The notes: generated from the letters alone by a model not told the origin. Numbered from the stretch's first letter, positions 43,834 to 52,635 are shown. The stretch: 64,000 nucleotides of DNA from Streptomyces sp. NBC_00510 (GCA_036013505.1 CP107851.1:1178001-1242000), one strand, 5' to 3'. Made by a program: numbers and translations.

Positions 43834-43893
43834 CCTGTCGTCACATTCCGTGCGGGCAGGACACCCTGACGACGTCGGACGACGGACGCGTGG

Positions 43894-44652
43894 TCACACC
43901 TGCCGGACCATGACACCCGCCGCGGTCAGTGCGCCGACCGCGTCTTGCGGCGCGGAGTCGTCCGTGACGACGGCGTGCAACGCGGTGGCCGGAGCGACGA
44001 AGGCGAGGGCGGTGCGGGAGAGCTTGGCCCCCTCCGTCACCGCGATGACGCGGCGGGCGGAGCCGATGGCGGCCCGCTTCACGGCGGCGTCGTCCAGGTC
44101 GTAGGCCGTGAGGCCGTTGGCGGCGTTGAGCCCGCAGCAGCCGATCACCGCGGTGTCGAAGCGCAGCGCGGCCAGCGACGCCTCGGTCAGCGGGCCGGTG
44201 AGCGCCAGTTCGCCGGGCCGCGGCCGGCCGCCCGGGACGAGCAGGGTCAGGGACGGGGCACCGGTCAGGGCGTTCACCGAGTGCAGGGACAGGGGCATCA
44301 CCGTCAGCCGGCGGTGTTCGAGCGCCCGGGCCACCTCAAGGCAGGTCGTACCGCTGTCCAGGACGACGGCCTCACCGTCGGCGATCAGCCCGGCGACCTC
44401 GGCGGCGATGCGCCGCTTGCCTTCCTGCCCCTCCTGGGACCGGAGCCCGAAGGGCGGTTCCTCGCCACGCAACAGCAGGCTCCGGGCGCCGCCCCGGTAG
44501 CGCTCCAGGACCCCTTGGGCGGCCAGCACCTCCAGGTCGCGGCGGACGGTCATCTCCGAGGCGCCGGTGAGGGCGGCCAGTTCGGCGACGCCGACGCGCC
44601 CCGCCTCCTGCACGGCCTCGGTGATCTGCCTGAGTCGGTCGGTACCAGCCAT
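43894..44652 (-). CDS. DeoR family transcriptional regulator
   Basis: A 252-residue DeoR-type repressor: HTH at residues 5-55 (LRQITEAVQEAGRVGVAELAALTGASEMTVRRDLEVLAAQGVLERYRGGA) and sugar-phosphate sensor domain with LDSGTTCLEVARAL and GCCGLNAANGL, the pocket of ribose-phosphate isomerase-like folds. It diverges from an MFS gene; ATGTTCAAA elements lie between them. The effector is probably a phosphorylated sugar. Confidence 0.93.
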   Translation of the reverse strand: MAGTDRLRQITEAVQEAGRVGVAELAALTGASEMTVRRDLEVLAAQGVLERYRGGARSLLLRGEEPPFGLRSQEGQEGKRRIAAEVAGLIADGEAVVLDSGTTCLEVARALEHRRLTVMPLSLHSVNALTGAPSLTLLVPGGRPRPGELALTGPLTEASLAALRFDTAVIGCCGLNAANGLTAYDLDDAAVKRAAIGSARRVIAVTEGAKLSRTALAFVAPATALHAVVTDDSAPQDAVGALTAAGVMVRQV

Positions 44653-44659
44653 GACCGCA

Positions 44660-44722
44660 TTGAACAGAAGCCATGTTCAAAAGGCAAGGTTTCGAAAGTA
44701 ATCGATGTTCGCTATGTTCAAA
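44660..44722. promoter_or_regulatory. DeoR operator cluster
   Basis: TTGAAC (44660-44665) is inverted relative to GTTCAA (44675-44680), and ATGTTC reappears at 44704-44710 and ATGTTCAAA at 44714-44722, the last copy touching the MFS start. The multiple half-sites suit a DeoR repressor controlling itself and the MFS gene. Confidence 0.65.
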
Positions 44723-44724
44723 GC

Positions 44725-45912
44725 GTGAACACCGCACCTCGGGCCGCCCGGATGGCCACCTTCGCCTACTTCGTGCTGAACGGCTTCGTGCTGGGAATGT
44801 GGATCGTGCACATCCCGGAGATCGAGCACCGCACGGGGATCGGCCATGCCACGCTCGGCTGGCTCCTGCTGCTGCTCGGCGCCGGGGCCTTCGCGGGCAT
44901 GCAGATCGTCGGCCCGCTCACCGACCGCCTCGGTGCCCGTACGGTCGTGCCCGTCAGCGCGGCGCTGTGCAGCGCCACCGTCGTCCTGCCGGGTCTGGCC
45001 GGCGACGCCTGGACCCTGGGGGCCGCCCTCCTGCTGCTCGGCATCGGCAACGGCAGCCTGGACGTCGGCATGAACGCCCACGCCGTCCAGGTCGAGCACG
45101 GCTACGGACGGCCCGTCATGTCGGCCTTCCACGCCACCTTCTCCATCGGCGGTGTCCTGGCCGCGCTGGCGGGCGCGCGCACGCTCAGCAGCGGCTGGAG
45201 CCCGGCGTGGACGCTCGGGAGCGTCGCGGCGCTGGGCGTCGTCGTCGCGGTCGCGGCGGCACCCGCCCTGCTGCGGTCCGCAACCCGCGCCCCCGGTACG
45301 GAGGATGCGAAGGCTCCGGTCCGCCGGCGGACGCCACGGCGCATCTGGGCACTCGCCGTACTCGCGTTGATGATCATGATGTGCGAAGGGGTGGCCAACG
45401 ACTGGAGCACGCTCCACCTGAGCACCGTGCTGGACGCGCCGGCCGCCACCGCCGCCCTCGCCTACGGGGCCTTCTCCACCGCCATGACGGCCGGCCGGTT
45501 CGTCGTGGACCGCGTGGCGACGCGGCTCGGCCCCCTGGCCGTCCTGCGGGGCGGCGCCTCGGTGGCCGCGGCCGGGCTCCTCACGGCGGCCCTCTCCCCC
45601 TGGGTGTCCCTGGCGGTGGCCGGCTGGGCCGTGTTCGGCGCCGGACTGTCCGGCTGCGTGCCCCAGTTGTTCAGCGCGGCGGGCCACGCCGACCCCGCCG
45701 CCGCGGGCGCCAACGTCTCCCGCGTCGCCGGGCTCGGCTACCTCGGCATGCTCGCCGGCCCGGCGGTCATCGGGCCGCTGACCCATCTGATGCCGCTCAA
45801 CATCACCTTCCTGCTGCCCGTGGCATGCTGTGCCGTCGCGGCCGCGGCGGCCGGCATCCTTCGGCCGCCCGCGCGCACCGCCCCGGCGCACCAGGAGGTC
45901 TCGACGGCATGA
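44725..45912 (+). CDS. MFS transporter
   Basis: A 395-residue twelve-helix transporter. The start FVLNGFVLGMWIVHIPEIEHRTGIGHATLGWLLLLLGAGAFAGM and the GPLTDRLGAR loop are typical of the fucose/sugar MFS group often placed beside DeoR genes. GTG 44725 is close to the presumed transcription start, so the mRNA may be leaderless or nearly so. It is followed by an alpha/beta hydrolase with an ATGA overlap, forming an operon. Confidence 0.9.
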   Translation: MNTAPRAARMATFAYFVLNGFVLGMWIVHIPEIEHRTGIGHATLGWLLLLLGAGAFAGMQIVGPLTDRLGARTVVPVSAALCSATVVLPGLAGDAWTLGAALLLLGIGNGSLDVGMNAHAVQVEHGYGRPVMSAFHATFSIGGVLAALAGARTLSSGWSPAWTLGSVAALGVVVAVAAAPALLRSATRAPGTEDAKAPVRRRTPRRIWALAVLALMIMMCEGVANDWSTLHLSTVLDAPAATAALAYGAFSTAMTAGRFVVDRVATRLGPLAVLRGGASVAAAGLLTAALSPWVSLAVAGWAVFGAGLSGCVPQLFSAAGHADPAAAGANVSRVAGLGYLGMLAGPAVIGPLTHLMPLNITFLLPVACCAVAAAAAGILRPPARTAPAHQEVSTA

Positions 45913-46670
45913 CCGGCACGGAACACACCGGCGGGAGCCCCGCCACGATCGAGTCGTTCACCGTGGACTGCGACGGGGAGACCCTCAAGTGCACGGCGGC
46001 GCGCCCGGTCACGGACGGCCGGGGTACGGCCGGGCCGCTGACGGCCGTCGTCCTGCACGGCGCGGGAACCAGCGACAGGCAGCGGCTCACCGGCCTGCTC
46101 GGCGACGTCGCCGCCCGGGGTCACCACGCGCTCGCCTTCGACTTCTCGGGGCACGGCGAGAGCACCGGCCTGCTCGCGGACTCCAGCCTGAGGCGGCGGT
46201 TCCTCCAGGCCCGGGCCGTCATCGACGGGCATGTCCCGGCCCGGCACCGCCTGGCCGTGATCGGCTTCAGCATGAGCGGGCAGACCGTCGCCGACCTGGC
46301 GCGGCACTACGGTGCACGGGTGGCGTCCGTCGGCCTGTGCGCTCCTGCCGTGTACGCGGCCGACGCGTGGACCGTGCCCTTCGGGGCGGGCTTCACCGAG
46401 ATCATCCGGACGCCGGAGAGCTGGCGGAACTCGCCCGCCCTCGACGTCTTCCGTTCCCTCTCCGGCCGGGCGGTCCTGGCGACCCCGGCCGCCGACACGG
46501 TGATCCCGCCCGCCGTCACCGAGGCCGTCGCCACCGCGCTCGGGGGCTCCCGCGCGCGCTTCATCCGGCTCACCTACCCGGACGCGGAGCACCGGCTCGC
46601 CCTGTGGTTCACCGGCAACCCGGAGCCGCGCGGCCGCTTCGTCGACGCCGTCCTGCGCGACGGGGCGTGA
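45909..46670 (+). CDS. alpha/beta hydrolase
   Basis: A 253-residue hydrolase. The oxyanion-hole HGAG sits near residue 50, DFSGHGES near residue 80, and the nucleophile elbow is GFSMSG near residue 119; the catalytic His is probably in the PDAEHRLAL segment near residue 234. It begins inside the stop of the MFS gene (ATGA), so it may act on the transported compound. Ester or lactone hydrolysis is likely; substrate unknown. Confidence 0.87.
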   Translation: MTGTEHTGGSPATIESFTVDCDGETLKCTAARPVTDGRGTAGPLTAVVLHGAGTSDRQRLTGLLGDVAARGHHALAFDFSGHGESTGLLADSSLRRRFLQARAVIDGHVPARHRLAVIGFSMSGQTVADLARHYGARVASVGLCAPAVYAADAWTVPFGAGFTEIIRTPESWRNSPALDVFRSLSGRAVLATPAADTVIPPAVTEAVATALGGSRARFIRLTYPDAEHRLALWFTGNPEPRGRFVDAVLRDGA

Positions 46671-46683
46671 ACGTCCGGGCCCG

Positions 46684-47664
46684 TCAGCCCCGTTCGTACG
46701 GCCGCAGCGCGGCGACCGAGCGGCGTACGGCCTCGGCGTGCCCGAACAGCCCGGGCAGGCCGCCGGTGTGCAGGAAGACGGTGCGCCGGCCGCGGCGGAT
46801 GTCGCCGTCGCGCACCGCCGCGGCCAGACCGGCCATGGCGCGGCCGGTGTAGGTGGGGTCCAGCGCGATGCCCTCGGTGGCCGCCGCCGTACGCATCGCC
46901 TCCAGCACCGGTTCGTGGAGCGTCGCGTAGCCGGCGCCGACCTGGTCGGTGCGGATGCGCAGCGAGTCCGCGGCGACGGCACGGTGGGCGACCGCCCCCA
47001 CCAGGTCCGCCACGATGGCGGCGGGTCCGGTCACGGCGCCGCAGTGGACGCCCAGGACCCGTTCCTCACCCAGTGCGGCGACGAGACCGGCCATGGTGCC
47101 GCCGGAGCCGAGGGCCACCACCACGTGGGCGACGTCGGGCAGTTGGGCGTGGAGCTCCTCGCCGGCCTCGACGTAGCCGCGGGCACCGGTCGGGCTGGAA
47201 CCGCCGAAGGGGATGAGGTGGGGCAGCGCGCCCTCGCGGCGCAGTTGCCCGCACACCTCCTCGGCGACGCCCGCGAGGTCGGCGGGCTCAACGTCGCCGG
47301 CCCAGACGACCCTGGCGCCGAAGAGGCCGTCGAGGACGAGGTTGCCGGTGCCGGACCCGGCTTCGGGTTCCTTGCCGGGGAAGACGAGGACGACGTCGAG
47401 CCCGAGGCGCGCGCCGGCCGCGGCGGTGAGGCGGGCGTGGTTGCTCTGCGCCGCGCCGACCGTCACCAGGGTGTCCGCGCCCGCGTCGAGCGCCTCGCCG
47501 ACCGTCCACTCCAGCTTGCGGACCTTGTTGCCGCCGCCGCCCAGCCCGGTGAGGTCGTCCCGCTTGATCCACAGGTCGTCCGCGCCCAGGCCGAGGGCGG
47601 CGGCCAGGCGCGGCATGGGCTCGACGGGGGTGGGCCAGGCGGACAGCGTGATCTTGCCGGGCAT
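46684..47664 (-). CDS. PLP-dependent D-cysteine desulfhydrase / ACC deaminase-like
   Basis: A 326-residue fold-type II PLP enzyme. The lysine motif GGGGNKVRKLEW (K47 expected as Schiff base) and VGAAQSNHARLTAAAGARLGL, GSGGTMAGLVAAL and TGGLPGLFGH are characteristic of the family. Members split D-cysteine to pyruvate, ammonia and sulfide, or open 1-aminocyclopropane-1-carboxylate; the sequence does not decide. It converges with the alpha/beta hydrolase, 13 bases apart. Confidence 0.9.
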   Translation of the reverse strand: MPGKITLSAWPTPVEPMPRLAAALGLGADDLWIKRDDLTGLGGGGNKVRKLEWTVGEALDAGADTLVTVGAAQSNHARLTAAAGARLGLDVVLVFPGKEPEAGSGTGNLVLDGLFGARVVWAGDVEPADLAGVAEEVCGQLRREGALPHLIPFGGSSPTGARGYVEAGEELHAQLPDVAHVVVALGSGGTMAGLVAALGEERVLGVHCGAVTGPAAIVADLVGAVAHRAVAADSLRIRTDQVGAGYATLHEPVLEAMRTAAATEGIALDPTYTGRAMAGLAAAVRDGDIRRGRRTVFLHTGGLPGLFGHAEAVRRSVAALRPYERG

Positions 47665-47838
47665 CGGCTGCGCTCCAGGGTCTGACGGCGGCGGTGACCG
47701 GCGTTCCGGACGCCGGTGGAGTCCATTGTGGGCGCTGCCGGGCGGCCCGCCGCTCCGGAAGGGCGGAAGGGCGCGCGGTGGCTGCCTCCACGGGGCGAAG
47801 GGACACTTGAAGTCTCCCCCTGAGGAGGTGGGATCGCC

Positions 47839-48231
47839 GTGAGTGAGTTCGAGCGCTCCATGAACATGACGGCCTCCGCCGACCGCGTCTTCGACCGGGC
47901 GGAGGACCTCGGCCGCATCGAGTCCTGGCTCCCCGACGAGCTGCACGTCCGCGCCGCCGAACCGCCCGCCGTCACCGTGCACGACGACGACACCGGACGG
48001 GACGCGGCCGCGCTCTTCCGGGCCGACCGCGCGCACAAACGGCTGGAGTGGGGCACCAGCGAGGACGACCGCTACGCGGGCTGGCTGCAGGTGGACCGGA
48101 CCGACGAGCGGACCAGCGAGGTGACCATCCACCTGTCGTTCTTCGACGAGAGCATCGCGCCGCCGGAGGACGTCGTGGACCAGGCCTTGGACGACAGCCT
48201 GCACCGTCTGTCGCGCATGGTCACCGCCTGA
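47839..48231 (+). CDS. SRPBCC (START-like) family protein
   Basis: A 130-residue helix-grip protein of the polyketide cyclase/START type: FERSMNMTASADRVFDRAEDLGRIESWLPDELHVR start and WLQVDRTDERTSEVTIHLSFFDE strand. GTG 47839 is preceded by GAGGAGG. Such proteins bind hydrophobic ligands. No partner is obvious; an XRE regulator lies downstream. Function unknown. Confidence 0.8.
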   Translation: MSEFERSMNMTASADRVFDRAEDLGRIESWLPDELHVRAAEPPAVTVHDDDTGRDAAALFRADRAHKRLEWGTSEDDRYAGWLQVDRTDERTSEVTIHLSFFDESIAPPEDVVDQALDDSLHRLSRMVTA

Positions 48232-48484
48232 GTCCGGCGGCGCGTCCGGGCGCCGGGGCCAACTGTCGGCGCCGGCCGCACCGCCGGTGCGAGAGGACGG
48301 ATCCCGGGATGACGCACGTCCCAGCGGACCCGGACTCCGTCCCCTCGTGCCTCCAACGTAAATCTCAGTTTGGACTGAGTCAAATGTCGGCCGTCGCCCC
48401 ATGCCGGCCCCGCGCCACCGTCGCCGTACTTCCTGGCACTCCGGGTACCAGGCAGCCACCCGGCCCGCGCAGCACACTGGGGGC

Positions 48485-49324
48485 ATGGCGGCGACGGAAT
48501 TCGGCAGAGCGGTGCGGCGGTGGCGGGAACGGGTGGCCCCCGAGGCCGCCGGGCTGCCGGTCGGCGGGCACCGGCGTGCCCCGGGACTGCGCCGGGAGGA
48601 ACTCGCCCAGCTGGCGGGGATCTCCGTCGACTACGTCACCCGGCTCGAACAGGGCCGGGCCTCCCATCCCTCGGCGCAGGTCGTGGAAGCCCTGACCAGG
48701 GCGCTGCGGCTGTCCCCGGACGAGCGCGGGCACCTGTTCCAGCTGGCCGGTCTGGCGCCCCCGGGGCCGGACACCGTCCCCGCGTACATCACGCCCAGCG
48801 TCCAGCGTCTGCTCGACCGGCTGACCGGCACCCCGGTCGCCGTCTACGACGCGTCCTGGACGCTGCTGGTGGCCAATCCCCCGTACGCGGCGCTCATGGG
48901 CGATCCGTCCGGATGGCGCGGGAACCAGCGCAACGGGGTGTGGCAGCACTTCGTCGACGGGGGCGGGCGGGTCCGGCGCACCCCGGAGTACCTGCCCGCC
49001 TTCGAATCGGCGCTCGTCGCCGACCTCCGCGCGGCCGCCGACCGCTACCCGGCCGACCAGCGGGTCCGCAGGCTCGTCGCCGACCTGCGCGCGCACAGCG
49101 AGCGGTTCGCCGGGCTGTGGGACGCCGGCGCGGTCGGCCGCCACGAGGCGGCCCGCAAGACGCTCGACCACCCGCGCGTGGGCCCGCTGACCCTCGACTG
49201 CGACGTGCTCACCGTGACGGGCAGCGACCTGCGCATCATGGTCTACACCGCCGAACCCGGCACCGAGGACGCCGACCGCCTGGCGCTGCTCACCGTGCTC
49301 GGCACCCAGGAACTCACCGGGTGA
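48485..49324 (+). CDS. XRE family regulator with MmyB-like C-terminal domain
   Basis: A 279-residue regulator. The HTH at about residues 35-75 reads RREELAQLAGISVDYVTRLEQGRASHPSAQVVEALTRALRLSPDER. The rest is the MmyB-like ligand-binding domain (VYDASWTLLVANPPYAALMGDPS, RTPEYLPAFESALVADLRAAADRYPAD). This family often controls a divergent dehydrogenase, but here the upstream gene is SRPBCC. ATG 48485. The site TTGGACTGAGTCAA lies about 110 bases upstream. It overlaps the stop of the CPT gene by 11 bases. Confidence 0.9.
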   Translation: MAATEFGRAVRRWRERVAPEAAGLPVGGHRRAPGLRREELAQLAGISVDYVTRLEQGRASHPSAQVVEALTRALRLSPDERGHLFQLAGLAPPGPDTVPAYITPSVQRLLDRLTGTPVAVYDASWTLLVANPPYAALMGDPSGWRGNQRNGVWQHFVDGGGRVRRTPEYLPAFESALVADLRAAADRYPADQRVRRLVADLRAHSERFAGLWDAGAVGRHEAARKTLDHPRVGPLTLDCDVLTVTGSDLRIMVYTAEPGTEDADRLALLTVLGTQELTG

Positions 49325-49910
49325 CGGCCGCCAGTCGCTCGAACGCGGTCGGGAACGGCCTGCGGGGCAGGAAGTCACGGATGCGGCGGGCACACTCCGC
49401 CGCCGAGGCCTCGGTCGTGTCGCACTCGACGTCGTAGAGGCCGTGGGCGTGGACGAGTCCGGACTGACGGGCCGCCAGGCCTTCGGGGCGGTCCCCGCGC
49501 TCGCGCTCGCGCCGCCGGAGTTCCCCGGGCGAGCAGTGCACCCCCACCAGGACGACGTCCCTCGGGGGGAACAGCCCGAGGCAGTCCCGCAGGCGCCAGG
49601 GCTCGCTGAGGACGTGGTCGACCACCACGTTGTTGCCCCCGGCGGCCATGCCGGCGACCGCGCGGTGGAATCCCCGCCAGGTGCGCCGCAGTACGCCCGG
49701 CAGTTCCTCCGGGCCCACCTCGCGACGGGACCGCATGGCGTGGAACGCGTCCACCGGCATGTGGAAGTAGGTCCCGTCCAGGGTGAGCAGCAGTTCCCTG
49801 GCGATGCTCGACTTGCCCGAACTGGACGTCCCGTTGAGGAAGACGATGAGGCCGCCGGGCCCGGCTTCGGTGGCTGCCCCGGCATCGGTGGTTGCGTCGG
49901 CTTCGGGCAA
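49314..49910 (-). CDS. chloramphenicol phosphotransferase-like P-loop kinase
   Basis: A 198-residue P-loop phosphotransferase. Walker A is GTSSSGKSS (residues 27-35), followed by FHMPVDAFHAMR and GGNNVVVDHVLSEPWRLRDC, matching the CPT/adenylyl-sulfate kinase-like family. True CPT phosphorylates chloramphenicol; many relatives have unknown small-molecule substrates. A TTG start at 49910 has AGGAGG 4 bases upstream. It follows the small membrane gene on the same strand. Confidence 0.85.
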   Translation of the reverse strand: MPEADATTDAGAATEAGPGGLIVFLNGTSSSGKSSIARELLLTLDGTYFHMPVDAFHAMRSRREVGPEELPGVLRRTWRGFHRAVAGMAAGGNNVVVDHVLSEPWRLRDCLGLFPPRDVVLVGVHCSPGELRRRERERGDRPEGLAARQSGLVHAHGLYDVECDTTEASAAECARRIRDFLPRRPFPTAFERLAAVTR

Positions 49911-49959
49911 CGTGCCTCCTCCGCCGCCGGACCGCCGAGGCGCGTGGTGGGCGGTCGCC

Positions 49960-50103
49960 CTACGGCGCTTGCGTGCCGGGCGCGTTGGGGCCTGCCGACG
50001 ACTGGGTGGGGGGAGGACTCACGATCCGGTCCTCCACTGCGGACAGGACGAGCATCAGCCCGAGCAGGAACACCGGCAGCCCGAGCACCAATGCGGCGAT
50101 CAT
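49960..50103 (-). CDS. very small membrane protein (47 residues)
   Basis: A 47-residue protein with one hydrophobic helix (IAALVLGLPVFLLGLMLVL, residues 2-20) and a soluble polar tail rich in Pro. ATG 50103 has GGAGGATCTGCG upstream and overlaps the stop of the preceding small ORF (ATGA). The tandem arrangement with a larger membrane gene suggests a membrane-associated role. No family recognised. Confidence 0.6.
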   Translation of the reverse strand: MIAALVLGLPVFLLGLMLVLSAVEDRIVSPPPTQSSAGPNAPGTQAP

Positions 50104-50201
50104 CGCAGATCCTCCGCGTCCGGCAGGGACGTTCGCCGGCGGCGGGCGAGGGCGTCGGACGGGTGGCTGCGGTCGTGGACACGGTGGGACACGGGCGACA
50201 T
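50100..50201 (-). CDS. 33-residue ORF coupled to the small membrane gene
   Basis: An ORF of 33 codons starting at ATG 50201 with GGAGGTG 4 bases upstream; its stop overlaps the next start (ATGA). The peptide is polar and basic with a run of arginines (ALARRRR). It could be a functional small protein or a leader that couples translation of the next gene. No family recognised. Confidence 0.45.
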   Translation of the reverse strand: MSPVSHRVHDRSHPSDALARRRRTSLPDAEDLR

Positions 50202-50320
50202 GGGCACCTCCACTGCGGCGTCGGATGCCCGCCTTCCCCGCTTCGGGCGTTGTATGGGGCCGCCCGGGAAACCGGCGCTCCCGCGTCCCGGTTCCAGCCC
50301 GGGCGCCGCGCCCCGTCGGG

Positions 50321-50590
50321 TCAGTAGCGGAAGGCGTCGGGGCCGTCGAGCCGCCCGAACCGCCGCGGGTGCGGGATCTGCTCCGGCCGCTGGGCCCACC
50401 GGGCCCGGCGGCGCCGGGCGCCTCCGTGCTCGCCCCAGTAGAGGACCGCGACGACACCGGCCGTCGCGCACAGCAACGCGCCGACGACGACGCTGTAGAC
50501 CGTGCCCGTCGAGAACACCCCGACCACGGTGCCCAGCACGACTCCCAGCATTCCCGCACCGAAAACGAGCCTGCGAATCTTCAAATCCAT
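50321..50590 (-). CDS. two-helix membrane protein of unknown function
   Basis: An 89-residue protein with two hydrophobic segments (about residues 8-28 and 33-52) and a basic Arg-rich tail of about 35 residues. ATG 50590 has AAGGGAGTG upstream. The C-terminal tail (RRFGRLDGPDAFRY) is polar. It lies between the TetR gene and the small ORFs, all leftward. Function is unknown. Confidence 0.65.
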   Translation of the reverse strand: MDLKIRRLVFGAGMLGVVLGTVVGVFSTGTVYSVVVGALLCATAGVVAVLYWGEHGGARRRRARWAQRPEQIPHPRRFGRLDGPDAFRY

Positions 50591-50738
50591 GAAGAATCAC
50601 TCCCTTTCGCCAGAACGCATTCCCCGGTGAACGCCCGTCAATCCACGGATCGCCTTAACGAGTGACACCCAGACCGGGTTTGTGACGCGTCATCACGCCA
50701 TTCCCCCCGCATTCCCCCACGCTCGGGGAGCCGCGGTT

Positions 50739-51353
50739 TCACACGAGGGCGGCCATCGCCGTGCGGTACAGGACCTCCTCGGCCCGGTCCCACGACCAGC
50801 CGTTCTCCACCACGAGCGTGCGCCAGCCGGTCGGGCCGAACCAGAACCAGAGCAGGTCGGCGGTCTCCTCCGGCGAGTAGCGCGCGGCGGATGCGCTCAC
50901 CGCCAGGAAATGCCGGGCGACCGCGCGCAGCGCCTCCCGGTAGTCCGCCGTCGCCCTTTCCCACAGCGCCTCGCCGTTCTCGTGCACGGGCAGCGCCTTC
51001 TGAATCGCCTCGTGCGCCTTGAACTGGCTCTCGTTGCCCGCCCGGGTGCCGCCGGCGAGCGCCCGGAGGACGCCCTCGGGCGTCCGTACGGCCAGGATGC
51101 GGGCGACGGCCCCCTCGTAGCCGGACCCCACGACGGCCTTGTCGACGATCCGGTCCAGGATGTCCGATTTGCTGCCGACGCTCGCGAAGACCGTCTTCGA
51201 CGCGACCCCGGCCGCCGCCGCGATGTCCGCGACGGTCACCCGCCCGTAGCCGCGTTCGGCGAAGAGCTGCTCCGCCTGTTCAAGGATCACCGCACGCGTC
51301 CGCGCCGCGGCCTGTTCACGGAGCGGGGAGACGTAAGCGCGCTTGGTGACCAT
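50739..51353 (-). CDS. TetR family transcriptional regulator
   Basis: A 204-residue regulator with the HTH at about residues 15-65 (TRAVILEQAEQLFAERGYGRVTVADIAAAAGVASKTVFASVGSKSDIL) and a helical ligand domain. It diverges from the NTF2-like gene at 51481. The gap holds a TTGACC/TATAAC promoter with GACC and GGTC half-sites around it, which the regulator may bind. Ligand unknown. Confidence 0.9.
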   Translation of the reverse strand: MVTKRAYVSPLREQAAARTRAVILEQAEQLFAERGYGRVTVADIAAAAGVASKTVFASVGSKSDILDRIVDKAVVGSGYEGAVARILAVRTPEGVLRALAGGTRAGNESQFKAHEAIQKALPVHENGEALWERATADYREALRAVARHFLAVSASAARYSPEETADLLWFWFGPTGWRTLVVENGWSWDRAEEVLYRTAMAALV

Positions 51354-51379
51354 GGCGTCATCCTACTATCGATGCCGCT

Positions 51380-51407
51380 TTGACCTATCCAATCGGTCCT
51401 CTATAAC
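51380..51407 (+). promoter_or_regulatory. sigma-70-like promoter of the NTF2-like gene
   Basis: TTGACC (51380-51385) and TATAAC (51402-51407) with a 16-base spacer. GACC and GGTC within the spacer form an inverted repeat, so a TetR protein could occlude the promoter. Confidence 0.5.
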
Positions 51408-51480
51408 CTCAATATCGGATGCGCGGCTCGCGCATCTGGTGAGACCGGCCCGCAGGACGGGCGGGCGAAAGGTGGGAACG

Positions 51481-52041
51481 ATGGCGATGGACGCCAAGGA
51501 CCTGGCCGAAGGGCTCTTCCGGATCCTGGAGACGGGCGACGCGGCGCTGGCCGCCGAGGTCGTGGGCACCGACAACCACAACCGGGAGGCGGCCGTCTCG
51601 CCCCCGGCCTGTTCGACACCCGGCCCGGCGGGGACGCTGGCCTCTGGCGCGTGGCTCCGCTCGGCCTTCAGCGGGCTGCGCTTCCCGGTGCTGGGCATCG
51701 CCCGCAACGACGATCAGGTCTGGATCCGGCTGCGCATGCAGGGACGGCACACCGGTCCGTTCGTACGCTTCCGGGACGGCGTCCTCGACCAGGCGATCCC
51801 TCCCACGGGGCGCGAGGTCGACTTCGAGCAGGTGCACCTGCTCGACCTCCGCGACGGCAAGGTCGTCCGGCACGAGGCGCTGCGCGACGACGTCACGATG
51901 CTGGGCCAGCTCGGCGTCTTCCCCCCGTCGCCGGCCGTGGCGCTGCGCATGGTCGCCTGGAAGGTCTCCGGACGCGCCAAGCGGGCCGCCGACGAGGTCA
52001 CGAAGCTCGCCGCCGAGGCGGCCGGGCAGGCGCGCGCGTAG
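51481..52041 (+). CDS. NTF2-like/SnoaL-type ester cyclase family protein
   Basis: A 186-residue protein with a cone-shaped NTF2-like fold: LAEGLFRILETGDAALAAEVVGTDNHNREAA start, GLRFPVLGIARNDDQVWIRLRMQGRHTGPFV strand region, and VDFEQVHLLDLRDGKVVRHEALRDD. SnoaL relatives cyclise or isomerise polyketide-like compounds, but many are of unknown role. ATG 51481 is preceded by AAAGGTGGGA. It diverges from TetR at 50739 and is probably regulated by it. Confidence 0.85.
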   Translation: MAMDAKDLAEGLFRILETGDAALAAEVVGTDNHNREAAVSPPACSTPGPAGTLASGAWLRSAFSGLRFPVLGIARNDDQVWIRLRMQGRHTGPFVRFRDGVLDQAIPPTGREVDFEQVHLLDLRDGKVVRHEALRDDVTMLGQLGVFPPSPAVALRMVAWKVSGRAKRAADEVTKLAAEAAGQARA

Positions 52042-52056
52042 TCCGGCGGGCCCGGG

Positions 52057-52635
52057 TCAGCGGGCGCCCGAGGCGCCCCGTGCCAGCAGGAGCAGCGCGT
52101 CGACCAGGCTCTCGGCCGAGCTGCCGGTGGCCAGGCGGCGCAGCTGCATCCCGAACACCAGGGCCACGACCGTCGAGGCGGCCTCCTCGGCGTCCGGCAC
52201 GCCGAGGGCGGTCAGCACGGACGCGGCGAGCCGGTCGTAGGCGGCGAAGCACTCGGCCGCGGCCTCCCGCAGGGCGGGGTCACGGCCGGCCTGGACGTAC
52301 AGCTCGAAGGGCGCGAGGTGGGTGCTGTCGAAGCCCGTCCCCTCGGCGACCTGCCCCACCAGCGCGGCGGCGCCCTTGAGGTCGATGCCCTCCTGCTGCC
52401 CCCGGGCGGCCAGTTCGGTGAAGCGGCCGGTCTCCTCCTCCACGAAGTGCAGCAGGCTCTCCCGCAGCAGGTCGTGCTGCGTGGCGAAGTGGTAGGTCAC
52501 CGAGCCGAGGGACACCCCGGCCTCCTGGGCGATGCGCCGGTTGGTGACCGCGGCGACACCGTCCTGACCGATGATCCGCAGGACGGCGCTGATGATGTTC
52601 TGGCGGGTGCCGGCCGGGTTGGGCATGCCCGTCAT
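52057..52635 (-). CDS. TetR family transcriptional regulator
   Basis: A 192-residue regulator: HTH residues about 10-55 (TRQNIISAVLRIIGQDGVAAVTNRRIAQEAGVSLGSVTYHFATQHDLLRESLLHF) and TetR_C ligand domain. It overlaps the amidase stop by 4 bases (ATGA), so amidase and regulator are co-expressed. The perfect palindrome upstream of the amidase is its likely operator. Confidence 0.92.
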   Translation of the reverse strand: MTGMPNPAGTRQNIISAVLRIIGQDGVAAVTNRRIAQEAGVSLGSVTYHFATQHDLLRESLLHFVEEETGRFTELAARGQQEGIDLKGAAALVGQVAEGTGFDSTHLAPFELYVQAGRDPALREAAAECFAAYDRLAASVLTALGVPDAEEAASTVVALVFGMQLRRLATGSSAESLVDALLLLARGASGAR

